Assembly (NCBI GenBank): GCA_023395435.1
Contig: JAEWZG010000004.1
Coordinates: forward strand, 1 to 14,908
Source: Bacillota bacterium
GTDB lineage: Bacteria; Bacillota; Clostridia; Oscillospirales; Ruminococcaceae
DNA length: 14,908 nt
Direction: 5' to 3'
The position numbers and the translations under genes were made by a program. Each line of letters starts with the position of its first letter. The first letter of the stretch is position 1. The notes under the pieces are model-generated. The model had not been told where the DNA came from, did no database searches, and saw only the letters and a program-made list of their open reading frames with translations. Of this stretch, positions 1 to 5,855 are shown in pieces.

Positions 1-6
1 CCAAAC

Positions 7-12
7 AGGAGG
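7..12 (+). promoter_or_regulatory. Ribosome binding site of rpsB
   Basis: AGGAGG sits 8 bases before the ATG at 21. It decides between that start and a second in-frame ATG at 36, in favour of the first. Confidence 0.85.
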
Positions 13-20
13 TAACTACC

Positions 21-758
21 ATGGGTGTAGTATCAATGAAACAACTTCTTGAAGCAGGTGTTCACTTCGGACATCAGACAAGAAGATGGAATCCGAAAAT
101 GGCTCAGTACATTTTCACAGAAAGAAACGGCATTTATATCATCGACTTACAGAAGACTGTAAAGAAGCTTGAAGAAGCTTACATGTTTGTACGTGAAGTT
201 GCTGCAAACGGCGGAAATGTTCTTTTCGTAGGAACAAAGAAGCAGGCTGGAGATTCTGTTAAAGAAGAAGCTCTACGTTCAAATGCTTACTATGTTAACG
301 CTCGTTGGCTCGGCGGTATGATGACAAACTTCAAGACTATCCAGAGAAGAATTAAGAGACTTGAACAGCTTAACACTATGAAAGAAGACGGAACATTCGA
401 TCTTCTTCCTAAAAAAGAAGTTATTAAGTTGAACCTTGAAATTGAAAAACTCGAGAAATTCCTTGGCGGAATCAAAGACATGAAGAAGCTCCCTGGAGCG
501 TTGTTCGTTGTTGACCCAAAGAAGGAAAAAATCGCAGTTTCAGAAGCTAAAAAGCTTGGTATCCCAGTAGTTGCAATTGTTGATACAAACTGTGACCCAG
601 ACGAAGTTGATTATGTTATTCCTGGTAATGATGACGCTATCAGAGCAGTTAAGCTTATTGCTGGATGCATGGCTGACGCTATTATCGAAGGTAGACAGGG
701 TGAGCAGGCTGAAGTTGAAGTAGTTGCTGTAGAAGCTACTGAAGAATCAGCTGAATAG
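21..758 (+). CDS. rpsB: 30S ribosomal protein S2
   Basis: Structural protein of the small ribosomal subunit, 245 residues, full length for bacterial S2. The N-terminus (MKQLLEAGVHFGHQ, residues 6-19, followed by TRRWNPKM) is the typical S2 opening. The first S2 signature is around YIFTERNGIYII (residues 30-41). The second conserved block runs from about residue 158 to 216 and includes VVDPKKE, IPVVAIVDTNCDPD and IPGNDDAIRA. The tail after about residue 225 is acidic and variable, as in other S2 proteins. The start at 21 rather than the in-frame ATG at 36 is supported by AGGAGG eight bases upstream and by the common MxVVSMKQLLEAG form in Firmicutes. The gene heads an rpsB-tsf pair with a hairpin between the two. 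Its promoter and any S2-binding leader lie left of the window. Confidence 0.98.
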   Translation: MGVVSMKQLLEAGVHFGHQTRRWNPKMAQYIFTERNGIYIIDLQKTVKKLEEAYMFVREVAANGGNVLFVGTKKQAGDSVKEEALRSNAYYVNARWLGGMMTNFKTIQRRIKRLEQLNTMKEDGTFDLLPKKEVIKLNLEIEKLEKFLGGIKDMKKLPGALFVVDPKKEKIAVSEAKKLGIPVVAIVDTNCDPDEVDYVIPGNDDAIRAVKLIAGCMADAIIEGRQGEQAEVEVVAVEATEESAE

Positions 759-772
759 TTTAGTTAAATACG

Positions 773-801
773 TATGCCCGACTTATACTCGGGCATATTT
801 T
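773..801 (+). terminator. Hairpin between rpsB and tsf (attenuator or terminator)
   Basis: A perfect 9-bp stem pairs TATGCCCGA (773-781) with TCGGGCATA (789-797) around a 7-base loop, followed by TTTT. The T tract is short and tsf begins only 33 bases later with no convincing promoter between. I read it as a leaky terminator that sets the rpsB:tsf transcript ratio. Confidence 0.75.
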
Positions 802-833
802 GAATAATAATATATTATTTGGAGGAATTATAA

Positions 834-1748
834 ATGGCTAATATTACAGCAAAAGACGTTGCTGATTTAAGAAAAATTACTGGCGTTGGAATGATGGATT
901 GTAAAAAGGCACTTGTTGAGGCTGATGGCGACACAGAAAAGGCAATTTTGCTTCTTCGTGAAAAGGGTCTTGCTACACAGGCTAAGAAAGCTGGCAGAAT
1001 TGCTGCTGAAGGTCTTGTTACTGCTGTTGTAGAAAACAATATTGGTGCTATCGTTGAAGTTAACTCGGAAACTGACTTCGTTGCTAATAACGATCAGTTT
1101 AAGGATTTTGTAAATACAGTTGCTAAAACAATTATAGAAAAGAATCCTGCAGATGTTGATACTCTTCTTAAGACAACAGCTAGTGGTATGTCAGTAACTA
1201 TTGAAGAAGCTCTTCAGGAATTGTTCCTTAGAATCAGAGAAAACATGAGCATTCGTCGTTTCACAAGATTTGAAGGAAGCATCGTTCCTTATGTTCATGG
1301 TGACGGAAAAATTGGTGTTCTTGTTAAACTTGAATCAGATCTTGCTGCTGATAAGATATTTGAAGTTGGTAAGGACTGTGCTCTTCAGGCTGCTGCAATG
1401 AACCCTTCATACCTCAACGCTGAAGCTGTTCCTGCTGAAGTAATTGCACAGGAAAGAGAAATTATGTTAAAACAGATGTCTGAGGATCCTAAGATGGCTA
1501 ATAAGCCTGAACAGGTTCTTGCTAAGATTGTTGATGGTAAGGTTGGCAAGTACTATACAGAAAACTGCTTACTTGAACAGGCATTTGTTAAGGATGATAA
1601 GGTTTCTGTTGCTAAGCACGTTGAAGCTGTTGCAAAAGAACTTGGCGGTTCAATCAAAGTTGTTGATTTTGTTCGTTATGAAAAAGGAGAAGGAATTCAA
1701 AAGAGAGAAGACAACTTTGCTGATGAAGTTGCAAACATGGTTAAATAG
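834..1748 (+). CDS. tsf: Translation elongation factor Ts
   Basis: Guanine nucleotide exchange factor that releases GDP from EF-Tu in the cytosol. The protein has 304 residues, normal for clostridial EF-Ts. The N-terminal UBA-like domain carries the first EF-Ts signature (LRKITGVGMMDCKKAL, residues 12-27). The second signature EVNSETDFVAN follows at residues 75-85. Its TDFV (80-83) holds the Asp-Phe pair that enters the EF-Tu nucleotide site in the E. coli complex. The remaining sequence covers the two core subdomains and the C-terminal part. GGAGG at 821-825 lies 8 bases before the ATG. The gene is followed by a strong terminator, so it ends the rpsB-tsf transcript. Downstream is a YfbR-type nucleotidase rather than pyrH and frr, which often follow tsf. 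Confidence 0.98.
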   Translation: MANITAKDVADLRKITGVGMMDCKKALVEADGDTEKAILLLREKGLATQAKKAGRIAAEGLVTAVVENNIGAIVEVNSETDFVANNDQFKDFVNTVAKTIIEKNPADVDTLLKTTASGMSVTIEEALQELFLRIRENMSIRRFTRFEGSIVPYVHGDGKIGVLVKLESDLAADKIFEVGKDCALQAAAMNPSYLNAEAVPAEVIAQEREIMLKQMSEDPKMANKPEQVLAKIVDGKVGKYYTENCLLEQAFVKDDKVSVAKHVEAVAKELGGSIKVVDFVRYEKGEGIQKREDNFADEVANMVK

Positions 1749-1753
1749 TTTTT

Positions 1754-1784
1754 ATACCCGCATTTATATAATGCGGGTATTTTT
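1754..1784 (+). terminator. Rho-independent terminator after tsf
   Basis: A perfect 10-bp stem pairs ATACCCGCAT (1754-1763) with ATGCGGGTAT (1771-1780) around a 7-base loop and is followed by TTTT. It lies 5 bases after the tsf stop codon. Confidence 0.9.
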
Positions 1785-1795
1785 ATGCCTATATA

Positions 1796-1824
1796 TTGAA
1801 GTATACATACTTTTATTATATAAT
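1796..1824 (+). promoter_or_regulatory. Sigma-A type promoter of the yfbR-like gene
   Basis: TTGAAG (1796-1801), a 17-base spacer and a perfect TATAAT (1819-1824) lie between the tsf terminator and the next gene. Transcription would start near 1831, giving a leader of about 20 bases with GAGGGTG (1839-1845) as ribosome binding site. Confidence 0.75.
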
Positions 1825-1850
1825 TAAAGAAAACAGTTGAGGGTGATATT

Positions 1851-2435
1851 ATGCAGGAAAATCAATTTTTCGCAATGCTATCAAGAATGAAATATATAAA
1901 TCGATGGGGATTAATGAGAAATGTTAGATCTGAGAATATTTCTGAACATAGTCTTGATGTGGCTATTTTTGCTCACGCATTAGGAATTATCAGGAATAAG
2001 CGTTTTAGCGGGAATATTGATTGCAACAGACTTGCTGTACTCGCAATGTATCACGATACAACGGAGATAATTACTGGAGATATGCCTACTCCAGTAAAAT
2101 ATTATAATAAGAGCATTAAAACGGCGTATAAGGAAGTTGAAGCTGTTGCGCAGAACACATTGCTTTCATATTTGCCCGAAGACATACGTGAAGAGTACCA
2201 GAAGGTCTTCGACAGGAAAGATGATGAAGAATATTTATGGAGTCTTGTTAAGGCAGCTGACCGAATTTCTGCACTTGTGAAGTGCATTGAGGAAAGAGAA
2301 ATGGGTAATAAGGATTTTCAGAAGGCGGAAGAAACTATTATGCTATCGATAAATCAAATAGATTTACCCGAAGTCAGATGTTTTATGAAAGAATTTATCC
2401 CGGCATTCAGGTTGACTCTTGACGAACAGGTATAG
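1851..2435 (+). CDS. yfbR: HD-domain 5'-deoxynucleotidase, YfbR family
   Basis: Metal-dependent phosphohydrolase predicted to remove the 5'-phosphate from deoxyribonucleoside monophosphates, as E. coli YfbR does, thereby tuning dNTP pools. The protein has 194 residues, close to the E. coli enzyme. All residues I recall as important in E. coli YfbR occur here at the same numbers without gaps: R18 and W19 (NRWGLMR), H33 in SEHS, the H68-D69 pair in MYHDTTE, E72, D77 and D137 (AADR). H33, H68, D69 and D137 form the HD metal site. The sequence before the first HD histidine is also family-like. The start at 1851 has GAGGGTG six bases upstream and a good promoter before that. It is flanked by its own promoter and terminator, so it is a single-gene unit. 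Substrate specificity is inferred from the family. Confidence 0.9.
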   Translation: MQENQFFAMLSRMKYINRWGLMRNVRSENISEHSLDVAIFAHALGIIRNKRFSGNIDCNRLAVLAMYHDTTEIITGDMPTPVKYYNKSIKTAYKEVEAVAQNTLLSYLPEDIREEYQKVFDRKDDEEYLWSLVKAADRISALVKCIEEREMGNKDFQKAEETIMLSINQIDLPEVRCFMKEFIPAFRLTLDEQV

Positions 2436-2439
2436 AATA

Positions 2440-2464
2440 AGCTCACAACATTATGTTGTGAGCT
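2440..2464 (+). terminator. Hairpin terminator after yfbR, copy 1 of a repeated palindrome
   Basis: An 11-bp perfect stem pairs AGCTCACAACA (2440-2450) with TGTTGTGAGCT (2454-2464) around a TTA loop. It starts 5 bases after the yfbR stop codon. The following ATATTTTA is only a weak T tract. Practically the same palindrome occurs at 8586-8615. Confidence 0.75.
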
Positions 2465-2617
2465 ATATTTTACGCTTTATTTATATAATAAGTATCGTTC
2501 GAGATAGTATTATTTTAAATTAGAATTTTGTTTTTAATTCTTAACAACTCGAATAATCTAATAAATCAGGTTATTTTTTTACTAATTTTCTTAAGAATTT
2601 TATATTAATTAGGTATG

Positions 2618-2623
2618 TATAAT
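2618..2623 (+). promoter_or_regulatory. Candidate -10 box of the alcohol dehydrogenase operon
   Basis: TATAAT at 2618-2623 is the only consensus -10 box in the spacer before the operon. No good -35 box lies 17 bases upstream; that place (2595-2600) overlaps the palindrome TTCTTAAGAA. Transcription from here would start near 2630, downstream of the in-frame ATG at 2615, which supports the later start at 2675. Confidence 0.45.
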
Positions 2624-2674
2624 GATATACTAGTTATATTGGAAAAAATTTATTTTAGAGAGGAAGTATTATTT

Positions 2675-3856
2675 ATGGAAAATTTTAATTTTTATAGTCC
2701 AACAGAATTTGTTTTTGGTACTGAGCGTGAGAATGAATGTGGTAAATATATTAAAAAATTTGGCGGAAAAAAGGTTTTGATTCATTATGGTTCTGGTTCA
2801 GTAATTAGATCAGGGCTACTCGATAGAGTGAAAAAATCACTTGAATCTGAACAAATTGCGTATGTTGAACTTGGTGGCGTAAAACCAAATCCAAGGGATA
2901 CAAAGGTATATGAGGGAATTGAACTCTGTAAAAAAGAAAATGTCGATTTCATACTTTCTGTTGGTGGCGGTTCATGTATTGATTCATCAAAAGCTATTGC
3001 AGCTGGCGTTTTATATGAAGGTGATTTCTGGGATTTCTATTCAAGAAAAGCTATGATAGCAAATGCTCTTCCTATTGGAACAGTTCTTACTATTGCTGCC
3101 GCTGGAAGTGAAGGATCAGGTAGCTCTGTAATAACAAAAGAAGATGGGATGATTAAGCGTGGCACAGGTTCTGATCTTATCCGCCCAAAATTCTCTATCT
3201 TAAATCCACAGCTTACATGTACGTTGCCGGCATACCAGACTGCCTGCGGAGCAACCGATATAATTGCTCATATATTTGAGCGATACTTTACCAATACAGA
3301 AGAGGTTGAAGTTACCGATCGCCTTTGTGAAGCTTTATTACTTACGATGATTAAGGAAACCCCTCGTGTAATTGAAGATCCAAATAATTATCAGGCAAGA
3401 GCTAATATTATGTGGGCAGGTACAGTTGCACATAATGATATTATTGGTGTTGGAAGAAGTCAGGACTGGAACAGTCATGGAATTGAGCATGAGCTGTCAG
3501 GTCTTTATGATTGTGCTCACGGGGCAGGTCTTGCTGTTATAATGCCTTCATGGATGGAGTTCGTTGTTGACCATAATGTTATGCGTTTTGCTCAGATGGC
3601 TGTAAGAGTATTTGGAGTCCAGATGAATTTTGAAAATCCAAAGGATACTGCTCTTAAGGGTATAAAAGCGTTCCGAAGATTTCTATCTGATATCGGTATG
3701 CCGATTAATTTTGATCAACTTGGTGCAAAGGAAGAAGACATTCCGGTACTTGTTGAGAAGTTTGGACTTGGGAATGGCAGAACAGGCGGTTTTGTTTCAC
3801 TTAGCTCGGCTGATATTACACAGATTTATAAGATTGCTGCTCATGCAAAAATATAG
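2675..3856 (+). CDS. Iron-containing (group III) alcohol dehydrogenase, BDH/YqhD type
   Basis: NAD(P)H-dependent reduction of an aldehyde to an alcohol, or the reverse, in the cytosol. The protein has 393 residues, typical of the butanol-dehydrogenase/YqhD branch of iron-containing alcohol dehydrogenases. The nucleotide-binding motif GGGSCIDSSK is at residues 97-106. The metal ligands expected for the family are all visible: D195 and H199 in ATDIIAH, H268 in NSHGIEHE, and H282 in YDCAHGAG; YqhD has equivalents one number lower. The start at 2675 is chosen because AGAGGA ends ten bases upstream and the N-terminus MENFNFYSPTEFVFG is the usual family start. The in-frame ATG at 2615 would add 20 atypical residues and lies before the likely transcription start. 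It is the first gene of a three-gene operon with two SDR genes. The natural substrate cannot be told from sequence; ethanol, butanol or a longer or functionalised aldehyde are possible. Confidence 0.92.
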   Translation: MENFNFYSPTEFVFGTERENECGKYIKKFGGKKVLIHYGSGSVIRSGLLDRVKKSLESEQIAYVELGGVKPNPRDTKVYEGIELCKKENVDFILSVGGGSCIDSSKAIAAGVLYEGDFWDFYSRKAMIANALPIGTVLTIAAAGSEGSGSSVITKEDGMIKRGTGSDLIRPKFSILNPQLTCTLPAYQTACGATDIIAHIFERYFTNTEEVEVTDRLCEALLLTMIKETPRVIEDPNNYQARANIMWAGTVAHNDIIGVGRSQDWNSHGIEHELSGLYDCAHGAGLAVIMPSWMEFVVDHNVMRFAQMAVRVFGVQMNFENPKDTALKGIKAFRRFLSDIGMPINFDQLGAKEEDIPVLVEKFGLGNGRTGGFVSLSSADITQIYKIAAHAKI

Positions 3857-3871
3857 ATTGGAATGATGAAT

Positions 3872-4882
3872 ATGAGAGCGCTATTTATTGGTGGAACAGG
3901 AACAATCAGCACGGCTATATCAAAAAAAATAATTGAAGATAAGTGGGAGCTTTATCTTATAAATCGTGGTAATAGAAATGATATTCTTCCTAAAGGTGTA
4001 AAGATTATAACTGCAGACATCAACGATGAAACTGATGTAGCAAAGAAGTTAGATGGAATGAGTTTTGACACTGTTTGTGACTTTATTGGTTTCGTTCCTT
4101 CTCAGCTTGAGCGTGATTATAGAATTTTCAAAGATAAGACAAAGCAGTTTATGTATATTAGCTCGGCATCTGCATATCAGAAGCCATTGTCTGATTATAA
4201 AATAAACGAAGGAACACCACTTTCAAATCCTTTTTGGGAATATTCCCGCAACAAAATTGCCTGTGAAGAGCTACTTATGAAGCTTTATAGAGAGAATGGT
4301 TTTCCAATTACAATAATTAGACCAAGTCATACTTATGACGAGCGTTCAGTACCACTTGGTGTTCACGGCGATAAGGGTAGCTGGCAGGTAATAAAGCGTA
4401 TGCTTGAGGGAAAACCAGTCATTATTCACGGTGATGGAACATCACTCTGGACAATGACTCATAATAGTGATTTTGCAAAGGGTTTTGTTGGATTAATGGG
4501 AAACATCCATGCAATTGGTGAAGCTTTTCAGATTACATCTGATGAAACACTTACATGGAATCAGATATACAGTGCAATTGCTAATAGTCTTGGAGTTGAA
4601 CTTAAGCCATATTATGTGCCATCAGATTTTCTTGAGGCTGTGAGTAATTATGATTTTAAGGGTAGCCTAATCGGTGATAAGGCGAACTCAGTTGTTTTTG
4701 ATAACTCTAAGTTAAAAAGAGCAGTACCAGATTTTAAAGCAACGATGCGTTTTGATACAGGAATAAGAAAAACAGTTCAAAATGTTCTCTCACAAAAGGA
4801 ATATCAGATTGATGATCCTGAATTTGATGTGTGGTGTGATAGATTAATTAATGCACTAGAAAAGGCAAAGAGGGAGATATAA
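3872..4882 (+). CDS. NAD-dependent epimerase/dehydratase-like protein (extended/atypical SDR)
   Basis: Predicted NAD(P)-dependent oxidoreductase with a Rossmann fold, 336 residues. The dinucleotide motif GGTGTIS is at residues 7-13, with an arginine near the end of strand 2 (INRG). A serine pair lies in YISSASAY (95-102), and the catalytic Tyr-Lys pair is Y124-K128 (WEYSRNKIA). The C-terminal half contains VIIHGDGTSLWTMTHNSDFA and ITSDETLTWNQIY, blocks shared with the CSP41-like/COG0451 group of bacterial NAD-dependent epimerases. ATG codons at 3863 and 3866 are also in frame, but the only Shine-Dalgarno-like GGA (3860-3862) would be too close to them and lies 9 bases before the ATG at 3872. 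The gene starts 15 bases after the alcohol dehydrogenase and ends 2 bases before the next SDR gene, so it is co-transcribed. A sugar-nucleotide or other polyol-type substrate is possible; I cannot name it. Confidence 0.85.
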   Translation: MRALFIGGTGTISTAISKKIIEDKWELYLINRGNRNDILPKGVKIITADINDETDVAKKLDGMSFDTVCDFIGFVPSQLERDYRIFKDKTKQFMYISSASAYQKPLSDYKINEGTPLSNPFWEYSRNKIACEELLMKLYRENGFPITIIRPSHTYDERSVPLGVHGDKGSWQVIKRMLEGKPVIIHGDGTSLWTMTHNSDFAKGFVGLMGNIHAIGEAFQITSDETLTWNQIYSAIANSLGVELKPYYVPSDFLEAVSNYDFKGSLIGDKANSVVFDNSKLKRAVPDFKATMRFDTGIRKTVQNVLSQKEYQIDDPEFDVWCDRLINALEKAKREI

Positions 4883-4884
4883 AA

Positions 4885-5637
4885 ATGATAGATGTAAGAG
4901 GAAAATGGGCATTCATTACTGGTGCTAGCAGAGGAATAGGTTATCTTTCAGCAAAATTTATGGCTGAGCAGGGGTGCAATTTAGTTGTTCATAGCAGAAA
5001 ATTGGAACATTGTAATAAGATTCTTTCCGAAGTCAAGGCTCTTGGTGTTGAAGCTTATGCTGTCTCTGCTGAACTTTCTGATCCTGATGAGGTTAAGTCT
5101 ATGCTTGAGGAAATAGATAAAATGGGAACCGATATTGATATTGTTCTTAATAATGCTGGTTATCAGATAGGTTACAGAACAGAATACTTTAAGACTCCTG
5201 TCTCTGACTATACTGAAAGCTTTAAAATAAATACTATTGCACCTGCTTTGATATGTTATCACTTTCTGCCAAAAATGATTTCTAAAGGATTCGGTAGAAT
5301 TGTTAATACAACAAGCGGTATTCGACTTGAACCTGAACAGGCTGGATATTCTGCTAGTAAGGCAGCTCTTGATAAAATTACAATTGACTTAGGATCAAAG
5401 ATAGAGGGAATAAACGTAATGATTAACCTTGCTGATCCAGGTTGGTGCAGAACAGATCTTGGTGGACCTAATGCACCAAATTCTCCTGAAAGCGCGATTC
5501 CAGGTATTCTTGTTGGCGCATTTGCTGATGATAAAAAATCTGGACGTTTATTCAGTGCAGCTTTATTTACGGGTATGAACATTAAGGAAGCAGTTGAAAA
5601 AGCCGAGAAAGAAATAGTAAGTCCTTACAATCAGTAA
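4885..5637 (+). CDS. Classical short-chain dehydrogenase/reductase
   Basis: NAD(P)-dependent oxidoreductase, 250 residues, the normal size for classical SDRs. All key motifs are present: cofactor loop TGASRGIG (12-19), NNAG (89-92), N116, and the catalytic triad S144, Y155 and K159 (GYSASKAA), followed by ADPGWCRTD (183-191), the usual position after strand 6. This resembles FabG-like or sugar/polyol dehydrogenases, but nothing assigns a substrate. It is translationally close to the gene before it: the ATG lies 2 bases after that stop codon, and AGGGAGA (4871-4877) lies inside the end of the upstream gene. It is the last gene of the alcohol dehydrogenase operon and is followed by a strong hairpin. 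Having a metal-dependent dehydrogenase and two different SDRs together suggests successive redox steps on one carbonyl or hydroxyl compound; that is inference. Confidence 0.9.
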   Translation: MIDVRGKWAFITGASRGIGYLSAKFMAEQGCNLVVHSRKLEHCNKILSEVKALGVEAYAVSAELSDPDEVKSMLEEIDKMGTDIDIVLNNAGYQIGYRTEYFKTPVSDYTESFKINTIAPALICYHFLPKMISKGFGRIVNTTSGIRLEPEQAGYSASKAALDKITIDLGSKIEGINVMINLADPGWCRTDLGGPNAPNSPESAIPGILVGAFADDKKSGRLFSAALFTGMNIKEAVEKAEKEIVSPYNQ

Positions 5638-5661
5638 TTTACTATATTTCTAATGTTTTGT

Positions 5662-5697
5662 TCAAAAAGAACATATCTATTGATATGTTCTTTTTGA
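5662..5697 (+). terminator. Strong symmetrical terminator after the dehydrogenase operon
   Basis: A perfect 16-bp stem, TCAAAAAGAACATATC (5662-5677) against its complement at 5682-5697, encloses a TATT loop. A runs on the left arm and T runs on the right arm make it usable as a terminator in both directions. Confidence 0.9.
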
Positions 5698-5761
5698 TTT
5701 ATTATACAAAGTAATAAAATAATAATTATTTTAAGTTCTTTACTGTTAATTGTTTAACTTA

Positions 5762-5772
5762 TGTGCTATAAT
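5762..5772 (+). promoter_or_regulatory. Extended -10 promoter of the ABC transporter gene
   Basis: TGTGCTATAAT matches the Gram-positive TRTGnTATAAT extended -10 exactly. No good -35 box is present at 17 bases (TGTTAA). Transcription would start near 5779, leaving an AT-rich leader of about 77 bases. Confidence 0.65.
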
Positions 5773-5790
5773 AACAAATAAAAATAAATA

Positions 5791-5804
5791 TGTAAACGAT
5801 TAAC
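5791..5804 (+). promoter_or_regulatory. cre-like site in the leader of the ABC transporter gene
   Basis: TGTAAACGATTAAC fits 12 of 14 positions of the CcpA cre consensus TGWAANCGNTNWCA, with the last two bases deviating. It lies about 12 bases after the predicted transcription start, a place where a bound LacI-family protein would block elongation. A chance match in AT-rich DNA is quite possible. Confidence 0.3.
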
Positions 5805-5855
5805 TCTTAAACATACAAATAATTCAATTTTTATAAAAATAGAAAGAAGGAACTT

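Noticed and set aside
1519..1827. 102-codon open frame on the + strand overlapping tsf
   Set aside because: Out-of-frame shadow of tsf that runs through its terminator.
2485..2516. Second hairpin after yfbR (ATAATA/TATTAT and TATC/GATA arms with TTTT behind)
   Set aside because: Stem interrupted by a mismatch and almost all A-T, so weak; base composition explains it well enough.
2615..2674. 20-residue longer start of the alcohol dehydrogenase
   Set aside because: No ribosome binding site before 2615, the ATG lies upstream of the predicted transcription start, and the extra residues do not fit the family; AGAGGA before 2675 is good.
5259..5582. 107-codon open frame on the - strand
   Set aside because: Opposite the classical SDR gene whose motifs are complete; no support of its own.
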